Assembly: GCA_017453335.1 (NCBI GenBank)
Contig: JAFTKI010000010.1
Location: 1-34,489 of the forward strand
Direction of reading: 5' to 3'
Origin: Clostridia bacterium
Lineage (GTDB): Bacteria > Bacillota_A > Clostridia > Oscillospirales > CAG-272
DNA length: 34,489 bases
Positions 18,309 to 24,363 of the stretch are shown here, piece by piece. Made by a program: the position numbers and the translations under genes. Numbering within the stretch: the stretch's first letter is position 1; each line of letters opens with the position of its first letter. The notes beneath the pieces are model-generated. The model saw nothing but the letters and a program-made list of their open reading frames with translations, had not been told where the DNA came from and searched no databases.

Positions 18309-18616
18309 TTTAGTTCGCTTCGCTCACGCGATATGCTCCTCTGGTGCGCGATATATTTGCTTCGCAAATGCGATATTGTTTCGCATAGCGAAACAGCGAT
18401 ATATTCGTAAAACGAAATATGTTTCGTTTCACGAACGTGGTCGAAAGTACGCAGATATAAATCCCCGCGTCTTATGCGCACAAAGTGCGCTCACGTGCCG
18501 AAGGCACATATCGCGCCGCAGGCATATCGCACGCGACCGAAGAAAGTGTATATCGCAAATCCCGCAAGGGATTTATATCGCTTTAGTTTGTCTGACGAGT
18601 CAGACAAACTAAACTT
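18309..18616 (-). repeat. Hairpin array A1 (separator GCGATAT / ATATCGC)
   Basis: About ten short palindromes, each different, separated by a constant heptamer. On the plus strand GCGATAT occurs at 18328, 18348, 18370 and 18396, and its complement ATATCGC at 18508, 18524, 18550 and 18575. So four copies in one sense are mirrored by four in the other around a centre near 18450. Stems include ATTTGCTTCGCAAAT, TGTTTCGC-ATA-GCGAAACA, GTGCCGAAGGCAC, AAATCCC-GCA-AGGGATTT and, at the outer edge, TTTAGTTTGTCTGAC/GTCAGACAAACTAAA. The array ends within 20 nt of the ribosome site of four-helix-bundle gene 2, so it would be its leader RNA. It contains no ORF. Confidence 0.85.
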
Positions 18617-18685
18617 TCAACATGGGTCAAGACTCCGAAAGGTATATTTTCATGCCAAAAACAGGGGTTGTAAGTTCAAAAAGTC
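18600..18685 (-). repeat. R repeat, copy 2: duplicated rlmD 3' end
   Basis: Read on the minus strand this encodes NIPFGVLTHVESLVCLTRQ then TN and a stop. It is clearly the end of rlmD (genuine end: TGHVESVVCLTRS). About 75 bp align with copy 1 at 19979-20066 (shared plus-strand words GACAAAC, TCAACATGGGTCA, AAAGGTATA, CAAAAAC and GGTTGTAAGT). It lies directly upstream of hairpin array A1 and shares its outermost hairpin. Confidence 0.75.
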
Positions 18686-18729
18686 CTCAAAACATAGGTG
18701 GAAAAGCACTTTTGTCCCTGATTTTGAGG
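18681..18729 (-). terminator. Possible terminator of the 172-residue membrane protein gene
   Basis: CCTCAAAA (18685-18692) pairs with TTTTGAGG (18722-18729), with an inner AAAAG/CTTTT stem. In the minus direction it is followed by ACTTTTTG. It lies 17 nt after the stop codon. Confidence 0.45.
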
Positions 18730-18746
18730 CAGTACTTGGAAACATA

Positions 18747-19265
18747 TCAATAATCGTATTTTTCCTCGCGTATTATCTTTATGCGATTGTATTTTAACGA
18801 TTTTAAGAATGTTTCGTTTTTACTTAATGTGCCGTCGTCGATTATCTTTATTAGAATGTTCTTTGACTTGTCATAAAAGAAAATTCTTATTTTCTTGCGA
18901 ATACCGTACTTGGTAGCATAATACACAGTTAAAACTTTGACCGAGCCAAGTTCTTCACCTCTGGCAATCCGATTTTTTCCGAAAGCCTTATAATATTTAT
19001 AAACACCGTTTGAATAGGTGAGCTTTTCATAAACCCAAACATAAACACCAACCGCTGATAAGAGCGATAAAACCAAAAAAATATAACCGATGTAAAAAGT
19101 ATCCGAAGCTATTGTATTTTGTGTTTTAAGAAAGAGAAACACAAAAAAGGTTACAAGGCAACCTATCATCGCGAATAGACAAACCCAAAACGACCAAACG
19201 GGATTTCTTATCTCAAATCCCAATGTAGGATCAAATTCATTCTGTTTTGAAACTTTTGATTTCAT
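18747..19265 (-). CDS. Hypothetical membrane protein with PH-like domain
   Basis: A 172-residue protein with two membrane helices (about residues 26-48 and 58-80: VCLFAMIGCLVTFFVFLFL; GYIFLVLSLLSAVGVYVWV). A basic, beta-rich soluble domain follows (EKLTYSNGVYKYYKAFGKNR ... VKVLTVYYATKYGIRKKIRIFFYDK), resembling bacterial PH-like regions. Family not identified with confidence. AAAGGA lies 6 nt before the ATG. It is A/T-rich and placed as cargo between T repeat copy 4 and R repeat copy 2. Confidence 0.65.
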   Translation of the reverse strand: MKSKVSKQNEFDPTLGFEIRNPVWSFWVCLFAMIGCLVTFFVFLFLKTQNTIASDTFYIGYIFLVLSLLSAVGVYVWVYEKLTYSNGVYKYYKAFGKNRIARGEELGSVKVLTVYYATKYGIRKKIRIFFYDKSKNILIKIIDDGTLSKNETFLKSLKYNRIKIIREEKYDY

Positions 19266-19280
19266 TGCTTTTCCTTTCGA

Positions 19281-19336
19281 TGTGTTATATTAAACGGCTG
19301 TAAATGAGAGTTTTACTTAAAATTCACTTTTGACCG
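19281..19336 (-). repeat. T repeat, copy 4
   Basis: TGTTATATTAAACGGCTG then TAAATGAGAGTTTTACTTAA and AATTCACTTTTGACC. The most diverged member, with the same position as copy 3: right after the stop of a four-helix-bundle gene and before the next gene's ribosome site. Confidence 0.55.
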
Positions 19337-19677
19337 TTGTTTTTAGCCTTAACTGTGGTAATCGATGCAATCAGCATTCTTCTAATCTTGCCGCACTTGT
19401 TGCGCAGAGTTTTAAATGTTTGCTCGTCAACAATGCCACTCTTAAATAAAACATTAAGCCAGGTTTCTGTTTCGTTTGCTTCTTTTTGTGCGATTTCAAG
19501 TTTATGTACAAAGTCAGCGTTACTTTCGGCGTATTTTGCCTCGGCTATATTTGCACTGATTGAAGATGCAGAACGGATAAGCTGTTTTGTGTATTCGGGA
19601 CGCCCTTTTATCTTTGAACAAAGCTCTGTAATTTCGACTGCAAATTCAATTGCAAGCTCGTGTGAGGTTTTTGCCAT
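19324..19677 (-). CDS. Four-helix-bundle protein (S23/IVP, Avd-like), copy 1
   Basis: A 117-residue helical protein, paralogue of the gene at 17956-18297. Family motifs are QLIRSASSISANIAEAKYA, ADFVHKLEIAQKEANETETW and KTLRNKCGKIRRMLIASITT, ending in a basic tail (VKAKNNGQK). Known relatives are encoded in intervening sequences of 23S rRNA genes or assist the reverse transcriptase of diversity-generating retroelements. No reverse transcriptase or rRNA gene is in the window. AAAGG lies 8 nt before the ATG, and hairpin array A2 ends only a few nt further upstream, so array and gene would share a transcript. Confidence 0.88.
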   Translation of the reverse strand: MAKTSHELAIEFAVEITELCSKIKGRPEYTKQLIRSASSISANIAEAKYAESNADFVHKLEIAQKEANETETWLNVLFKSGIVDEQTFKTLRNKCGKIRRMLIASITTVKAKNNGQK

Positions 19678-19694
19678 AATAAAGACCTTTCTTG

Positions 19695-19985
19695 TCCGCT
19701 AACGCGGAGTGATACGAATTGTCCACCTGCGGTGGAGTGATATGGACGGCGTTGCCGTCGTGATATAGCACAACCACGTCGTGCGTGATATGGAAAGCCG
19801 CTGGCTTTCGTGATATGCCGTCTTCGACGGCGTGATATGCTCGGCAAAGCCGAGCGTGGAGCGCCACCTTACGTCGCGTCAGCGACATAGCACGAACGCA
19901 AAGCGTTCCATATCACGACACCGCAGGTGTCTATATCACGCGCCGTAAGGCGTTATATCACGTCGATTTGGCTCGTGAGAGACAA
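19695..19985 (-). repeat. Hairpin array A2 (separator GTGATAT / ATATCAC)
   Basis: Same architecture as A1 with another separator. On the plus strand GTGATAT occurs at 19737, 19760, 19785, 19810 and 19832 (variant GTGATAC at 19709). The complement ATATCAC occurs at 19910, 19933 and 19955. The segments between are different short palindromes: TCCGC-TAAC-GCGGA, TCCACC-TGC-GGTGGA, GACGGC-GTT-GCCGTC, GAAAGCC-GCT-GGCTTTC, GCCGTC-TTC-GACGGC, GCTCGGC-AAA-GCCGAGC, GTCGC-GTCA-GCGAC, GAACGC-AAA-GCGTTC, GACACC-GCA-GGTGTC. Loops are 3-4 nt and stems 5-7 bp. Most loops are different, so these are not copies of one hairpin. It has no coding capacity. Confidence 0.88.
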
Positions 19986-20066
19986 ACGACACTCTCGACA
20001 TGGGTCATAAGACCAAAAGGTATAAAATTCGGTCAAAAACGGAGGTTGTAAGTCCAAAAGGTATAT
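19979..20066 (-). repeat. R repeat, copy 1: duplicated rlmD 3' end
   Basis: On the minus strand one frame reads NFIPFGLMTHVESVVCLSR then AKST and a stop, matching the end of rlmD (TGHVESVVCLTRS) and of R copy 2. The nucleotide match to genuine rlmD is strongest over GACAAACGACACT-TC-AC-TG. It separates the zinc-ribbon gene from hairpin array A2. Confidence 0.75.
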
Positions 20067-20067
20067 T

Positions 20068-20316
20068 TCAGAACCAATGCTTTTGCATTTCTTCTAAAAA
20101 CTCTTTTGTAATTGGATATCCTGAGCTTTCACCAATTACGGAATCGATATCGCAATACGGGCAGAGTGCCGTACCCTTTGTATCAGGAATCCACTCTGTA
20201 ATTTCAGAGGGAGAAAAAATTTCAAGGCAGCAAAAGCATCCGCAGACAGAATCTCTCTGTAAGTTGACTTTATTGTTTGTACAGTATTTGTGTGCATCAA
20301 TAATATCTTTTTTCAT
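20068..20316 (-). CDS. Hypothetical zinc-ribbon-like protein (82 residues)
   Basis: A small cytosolic protein with two cysteine clusters, CGCFCCLEIF and TALCPYCDIDSVIG, that could form a zinc ribbon, and a conserved-looking end (SSGYPITKEFLEEMQKHWF). Similar short proteins occur in many bacteria without assigned function (recollection). The start ATG 20314-20316 is supported by AAGGAG 6-7 nt upstream, and this ribosome site lies inside the last codons of rlmD. The gene therefore overlaps rlmD's translation signals and is coupled to it. First cargo gene after rlmD. Confidence 0.72.
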   Translation of the reverse strand: MKKDIIDAHKYCTNNKVNLQRDSVCGCFCCLEIFSPSEITEWIPDTKGTALCPYCDIDSVIGESSGYPITKEFLEEMQKHWF

Positions 20317-20318
20317 TT

Positions 20319-21704
20319 TTAACTCCTTGTGAGACAAACGACACTTTCAACGTGCCCTGTCCTCGGAAACATATCCACAGGCGTAACAACACCAATCTCA
20401 TATCCCAACTTTTCAAAGATCACACAATCGCGCGCCAGCGTATCGGGATTGCAGGAAACGTAGACCACGCGATTAAATCCGCGGTCGGAGATGTAGTTGA
20501 TCAATTCCGATGTGCTTCCCTTTCGCGGCGGGTCAAATACCACTACCGTATTCTTGGGATCAAGCGTTCCGCGCTTGCGCTCGGCATTCTCCAAAAGCTT
20601 TTTTGCATCGGATGCGTCACCGCAATAAAAGGATGCGTGTTCGATCCCGTTGCGCTTGGCATTCTCGCCCGCTCGCTCCACCGCTTCGTCTACGATCTCA
20701 ATTCCGATCACCTCGCCTGCCGAGTCTGCCATCGAAAGTCCGATCGTACCAATTCCGCAATACAAATCAAGAAGAGTCTCCTTGCCCGTCAGCGCGGCGC
20801 GCTCCTTGGCAATGCCGTACAACAGCTCGCACGCATCATGATTGACTTGATAAAAGGCTCCTGCCGAGATACGGAATGTGTGACCGCACAAGCGATCCTC
20901 GATCCACTCACGTCCCGCCAAAAGACGGTAGTCCTTTCCCAATACCACGTTGGTGTTCTTGCGGTTAACGTTGAGCATCACGCTCTTCACCGCATCAAAT
21001 TTTGCGCACAGCGCCTCGGCAAGCTCACCCTCACGCGGAAAGCCCTCGGCATTGATGACCAAGCATACCATCACCTCGCCCGTCTCTGCGCCCATGCGCA
21101 AATAAATGTGGCGCAAAAGCCCTTTTCCCGTGGTTTCCTCATAAGCATTGATCTTGTGTCGGGTACAAAAATCGCAGATAAACGACACGATCTCACCAAA
21201 GATCGGCGGTTGCAGCTTGCAATCGGTTGCGGGAACGATCCTGTGCGAAGCCGTTGCAAAAAATCCTGCTTCAATTCCATTTTTTCCGTTGCAAACGGGA
21301 TACTGCGCCTTGTTGCGGTAGCCGGTCAGCTTGTCCGTGTGTCGAACAGTCTCCACTTCCACGTCGGGAAGTCCTGCTTTGCGGAAAGCGGACACCACAT
21401 AGTCACGCTTCAAGTCCAATTCGTGCGCGTAGTCCACGTGACGGTACACACAGCCGCCGCATCCCTGCGCATTGCAATCGGGTACACAGCGCAAGGAGGA
21501 GGGGACGATGATTTTCTCGATCTTCCCCACCAGATAGCTTTTATTCACCTTGATGATGCGCACGTCCAGCTCGTCACCCGTCACGGCATCGCGCACGAAT
21601 ACCACGATCCCGCGCTCCCGTTCGTTGCCGCCGATGTGTCCAACACCGCATCCCAGATTATTGATCTCCTCAATCGTGAGGCGAACGATCTCATTCTTTC
21701 GCAT
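20319..21704 (-). CDS. rlmD: 23S rRNA (uracil-C5)-methyltransferase RlmD/RumA
   Basis: A 461-residue SAM-dependent enzyme that makes m5U in 23S rRNA (RlmD type; RlmCD-like dual specificity is possible in Firmicutes). An N-terminal TRAM domain (residues about 1-65) is followed by cysteines for a [4Fe-4S] cluster (RCVPDCNAQGCGGC, 72-85). The Rossmann domain has LLDLYCGIGTIGL, FDPPRKG and catalytic VSCNPDTLARD, and the protein ends VDMFPRTGHVESVVCLTRS. The ATG overlaps the phosphatase stop as TAATG, with AAGGAG 11 nt upstream. Last gene of trmK-nif3-phosphatase-rlmD. Copies of its 3' end recur at 18.6 and 20.0 kb. Confidence 0.93.
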   Translation of the reverse strand: MRKNEIVRLTIEEINNLGCGVGHIGGNERERGIVVFVRDAVTGDELDVRIIKVNKSYLVGKIEKIIVPSSLRCVPDCNAQGCGGCVYRHVDYAHELDLKRDYVVSAFRKAGLPDVEVETVRHTDKLTGYRNKAQYPVCNGKNGIEAGFFATASHRIVPATDCKLQPPIFGEIVSFICDFCTRHKINAYEETTGKGLLRHIYLRMGAETGEVMVCLVINAEGFPREGELAEALCAKFDAVKSVMLNVNRKNTNVVLGKDYRLLAGREWIEDRLCGHTFRISAGAFYQVNHDACELLYGIAKERAALTGKETLLDLYCGIGTIGLSMADSAGEVIGIEIVDEAVERAGENAKRNGIEHASFYCGDASDAKKLLENAERKRGTLDPKNTVVVFDPPRKGSTSELINYISDRGFNRVVYVSCNPDTLARDCVIFEKLGYEIGVVTPVDMFPRTGHVESVVCLTRS

Positions 21705-22375
21705 TATGCGTAAAACTCCTTGCCGTTCTCAAGACACAGGCATCCCAAAGAGCCATCGTTTGCAACGCCGCAATCAACCATGATCCAGCCGTCTCCTCGC
21801 TCGATCCTGCCGCTCTTTGTGGGAGCGTGACCAACCACTACGGTCTTCCCCTCGATCAAAGGACGGTCAACGGGAATCGACTCCGAGAAAAAGTCCTCGG
21901 GCTCGTAATCGTACAGATCGGTGTCGGGATCATAATCGGCGATTCCTGCGTGAACCAGAACGTACTCCCTGCCGCCGATCTCCAGCTCCTCAAACAGCGT
22001 CATTTCCTCCAGATATTCCAGAACGCCCTCGCGTTGCTCCTCATCCAAGGCGCGAAACGCCTCCAGCGTTGCCTGACCGCCATTTTGCGCCCACTCCGTC
22101 ATCTCGGCAATATACTCCGCATCGGGAGCGGCACCGCTTTTCAGCATTTTCGAAAAGCCCTTGAGCATTCTTGCCGCCAAAAAATCATGCTCACCCGCAA
22201 TCGGGTACACGTTGACGCGCACCGAAATATCCTCGATCAGCTCCATTGATTCCTCGCCGTAGTCCACAATATCGCCCAACAGATACAGAATGTCCGAATC
22301 GCGGAACGAGATCTGCGACAGGATCGACTTGAATTTTTGATAGTTGCCGTGTATATTCGAAATTACATAAGTCAT
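21704..22375 (-). CDS. Calcineurin-like metallophosphoesterase with altered motifs
   Basis: A 223-residue protein of the serine/threonine- or dinucleoside-phosphatase group. The fold is clear: YVISNIHGNYQKF, LYLLGDIVDYGEES, PIAGEHD, YVLVHAGIADYD and VVVGHAPT. Two metal-site positions differ from the canon: D is N in the first motif (usually SDIHG), and N is E in the third (usually GNHD). The remaining GD and the two histidine motifs are intact. Metal use or activity may be changed. AAGGAG lies 8 nt before the ATG. It starts 21 nt after nif3 and overlaps rlmD by one base. Confidence 0.85.
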   Translation of the reverse strand: MTYVISNIHGNYQKFKSILSQISFRDSDILYLLGDIVDYGEESMELIEDISVRVNVYPIAGEHDFLAARMLKGFSKMLKSGAAPDAEYIAEMTEWAQNGGQATLEAFRALDEEQREGVLEYLEEMTLFEELEIGGREYVLVHAGIADYDPDTDLYDYEPEDFFSESIPVDRPLIEGKTVVVGHAPTKSGRIERGDGWIMVDCGVANDGSLGCLCLENGKEFYA

Positions 22376-22396
22376 AATCGATTCTCCTTTTCTTCG

Positions 22397-23164
22397 TTAC
22401 AGAACGCAAGCCGTGTTGCTGTCGGTCACGTCTACCTTAAGCGTTGCATCGATCTCGTGCAACAGCTCGCAAATACGGTTGCAAACCAAATTTTCGGTGT
22501 GGAAATGACCGCCCGCCAGCAGATTCATGCCGATCTCGGGCGCATCCATGAGATTGTTGTGCTTCAACTCGCCCGTCAGATAGGTGTCAGCTCCCGCACA
22601 CTTTGCTGCCGCTACGTCCGAGGAACCGCCACCACCGAGAACCGCCACACGCTGCACCGCAACGCCTGCATCGGCAAGCACGATCTGATCGGCACCCAAA
22701 ACACGCTTGGCATGCTGTGCGAATGCCTCAACCGTCATTGCCTGCGGCAACGTACCGATCCTTCCGATCGCCTCACCGTCAGAGCCGAACGGAACAACAT
22801 TCTCCAGCCCCAAGGCATTTGCCAGCACGTCGTTGACACCGCCCTCCACCGCATCCAATCGGGTATGGAAGGACATTGCCGTAACACCCGCGCACAGCAA
22901 GCGGATCACCTTTTTTGCCACGGGATCGTGCGGCTCCACGGCGCGGAGCGGTGAAAAGATCAAGGGATGATGCGAAACGATCACATCATAGCCCCCTTCG
23001 ATCGCGCGTGTCACGACCTCTGCGGTAATATCCAATGCCACCAGCACACGTTCCGCCTTTTTTTCGGGATCGGGACAGCACATCAGTCCATCGTTGTCCC
23101 AGTCACACGACAGCGAGGTCGGAATTTTTTGATTCAATGCGGCGTAAAGCTCTCCTGCGGTCAT
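22397..23164 (-). CDS. Nif3-like dinuclear metal center protein
   Basis: A 255-residue protein of the Nif3/YbgI/YqfO family, hexameric with a dinuclear metal site. Landmarks are SCDWDNDGLMC near the start, IVSHHPLIFSPLRAV (metal-binding HH), MSFHTRLDAVEGGVND, and the late LLAGGHFHTENLV. It is the short form, without the PII/CutA-like insertion of longer Firmicutes versions. Family function is debated; a GTP cyclohydrolase 1 type 2 label is common but not proven. The ATG overlaps the trmK stop as ATGA. trmK-nif3 adjacency is conserved across Firmicutes. Confidence 0.92.
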   Translation of the reverse strand: MTAGELYAALNQKIPTSLSCDWDNDGLMCCPDPEKKAERVLVALDITAEVVTRAIEGGYDVIVSHHPLIFSPLRAVEPHDPVAKKVIRLLCAGVTAMSFHTRLDAVEGGVNDVLANALGLENVVPFGSDGEAIGRIGTLPQAMTVEAFAQHAKRVLGADQIVLADAGVAVQRVAVLGGGGSSDVAAAKCAGADTYLTGELKHNNLMDAPEIGMNLLAGGHFHTENLVCNRICELLHEIDATLKVDVTDSNTACVL

Positions 23165-23841
23165 AACAGCTCCTCCAATTTTCGTTTCATTTCGGTTTCA
23201 AACGTGACATCGGCATTTATCGATTGTGCTTTTCCCTTCAGGATCGCGTCAAATACACCGATCTCATGTCGCACAAATCCTTCAAACAAAAGTGGGCGTG
23301 TTTCTATGTTCTTAGCTCCCACCCATGCTTCCACGTCACTCAACTTATAGCATTTACCGCTGTAACGTGCGGCAATCGTTTGATAATATTTATCTTCAAA
23401 GGTCAAGGCTTCTCCCACGATCTCAAAGCCGTTTTCGGCAAGATAGCGGCGCAACACCGATGCGCGCGACATGGGCTGTAAAACCAACCCCACGCGATTG
23501 TCTTTCACGAACGGTGCTTCGGACAGGATACGAACGATCAGCTCGCCTCCCATTCCAAAGATCAACACGTCATCCGCCGAAAAATCCTCGGTTCCATGCA
23601 ATCCGTCTGTCAAGCGCGTTTCGATTCGGTCCGACAGTCCTGCCGCGGCAATGTTTTCGCGCGCCGATGCGATCGGACCTTCGTTGATGTCACACGCCAG
23701 AGCCGCCGACGAGATTTCCTCGCGGATCAGCGCAATGGGCAAATAGGCGTGGTCGGTTCCCACGTCGATCACCCGTCCGCCCTGTGTCACGAACGGCTTG
23801 GCACTTGCAAGACGTGCGCCCAATGTATTCACAGATTGCAT
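23161..23841 (-). CDS. trmK: tRNA (adenine(22)-N1)-methyltransferase TrmK
   Basis: A 226-residue SAM-dependent enzyme that makes m1A22 in tRNA. The SAM motif is VIDVGTDHAYLPIAL (residues about 24-38), followed by ACDINEGPIASARENI, and the catalytic-region motif is LIFGMGGELIVRIL. The C-terminal helical part is typical of the Gram-positive family. GAGG lies 8 nt before the ATG. First gene of trmK-nif3-phosphatase-rlmD; transcription may start inside the short region after DUF1858, where I see no clear promoter. Confidence 0.9.
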   Translation of the reverse strand: MQSVNTLGARLASAKPFVTQGGRVIDVGTDHAYLPIALIREEISSAALACDINEGPIASARENIAAAGLSDRIETRLTDGLHGTEDFSADDVLIFGMGGELIVRILSEAPFVKDNRVGLVLQPMSRASVLRRYLAENGFEIVGEALTFEDKYYQTIAARYSGKCYKLSDVEAWVGAKNIETRPLLFEGFVRHEIGVFDAILKGKAQSINADVTFETEMKRKLEELL

Positions 23842-23874
23842 AAGCCTTTCCTCTCTTCGTCTGTAATGGTAATA

Positions 23875-23906
23875 ATGGGGCTGTTACAAAGCTGCAACAG
23901 CCCCAT
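23875..23906 (-). terminator. Hairpin after DUF1858
   Basis: ATGGGGCTGTT (23875-23885) pairs with AACAGCCCCAT (23896-23906) 5 nt past the DUF1858 stop. In the minus direction the tail is TATTACC, short of U, so it may be a leaky terminator allowing some read-through to trmK. Confidence 0.55.
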
Positions 23907-23910
23907 GGTT

Positions 23911-24117
23911 TTATGCATTCTTGGATGCAAGGAATTTGTTGATCTGCTCGATCAACGCATCGGCATCGGTGCCGTGAACAGCGCAAGCATCTTCAACCGA
24001 CTCACCGCGGGATGCGGGACAACCCAGACAGTGCATACCGATTGCGAAGAAGAACTGCGCGGTCTCGGGCTCGTAATCGAGAATATCTCCGATAATAGAC
24101 TGTTTCGTAATAACCAT
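23911..24117 (-). CDS. DUF1858 domain protein
   Basis: A 68-residue single-domain protein starting MVITKQSIIGDILDYEP with the GMHCLGCPAS motif, the hallmark of the DUF1858 hybrid-cluster-associated redox disulfide domain. The domain is related to the N-terminus of iron-sulfur repair protein ScdA. A role in thiol or Fe-S/NO chemistry is suggested by family context only. The ATG 24115-24117 has AAAGGA 8 nt upstream; earlier in-frame starts abut it. It has its own near-perfect promoter and is divergent from ackA. Confidence 0.88.
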   Translation of the reverse strand: MVITKQSIIGDILDYEPETAQFFFAIGMHCLGCPASRGESVEDACAVHGTDADALIEQINKFLASKNA

Positions 24118-24178
24118 GATAATCATCCTTTCTGTAGCATTTCTCAAGGAGCGAAAAATCGCTTCTTCTTACCCTATT

Positions 24179-24207
24179 ATTATAACCTAAAAATACCTCT
24201 CTGTCAA
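24179..24207 (-). promoter_or_regulatory. Consensus promoter of DUF1858
   Basis: Minus strand TTGACA (24207-24202), 17 nt, TATAAT (24184-24179): exact consensus boxes at ideal spacing, so strong sigma-A expression is expected. Confidence 0.92.
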
Positions 24208-24246
24208 TACGCCCAAGATTTTTTCAAAGAAAATTTCGTTTTACTC

Positions 24247-24275
24247 TTGCATTTGGGACAAGAATCATATATAAT
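24247..24275 (+). promoter_or_regulatory. Promoter of ackA
   Basis: TTGCAT (24247-24252), 17 nt, TATAAT (24270-24275). It leaves an untranslated leader of about 80 nt before the acetate kinase gene; no riboswitch was recognised in it. Confidence 0.85.
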
Positions 24276-24363
24276 ATATTGTGACAGAAAATGCCGTTTT
24301 TAACAGAATCGGTATCAGTTCACATTTTTATCCACTTCGGTGGAAGTTTGAGGAGGAAAACAA

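Noticed and set aside
18309..19985. CRISPR array
   Set aside because: The constant unit is only 7 bp, the intervening segments are themselves palindromes of 13-19 bp, and the separator changes orientation mid-array. No cas genes are present.
15563..20337. Integron gene-cassette array with attC sites
   Set aside because: The same-orientation gene layout is similar, but the repeats lack the attC core sites (GTTRRRY type) and one repeat encodes the rlmD tail. No integrase is seen. Kept only as an analogy.
24276..24363. Riboswitch in the ackA leader
   Set aside because: The leader is about 80 nt with only a small CACTTCGGTG hairpin and no recognisable aptamer.
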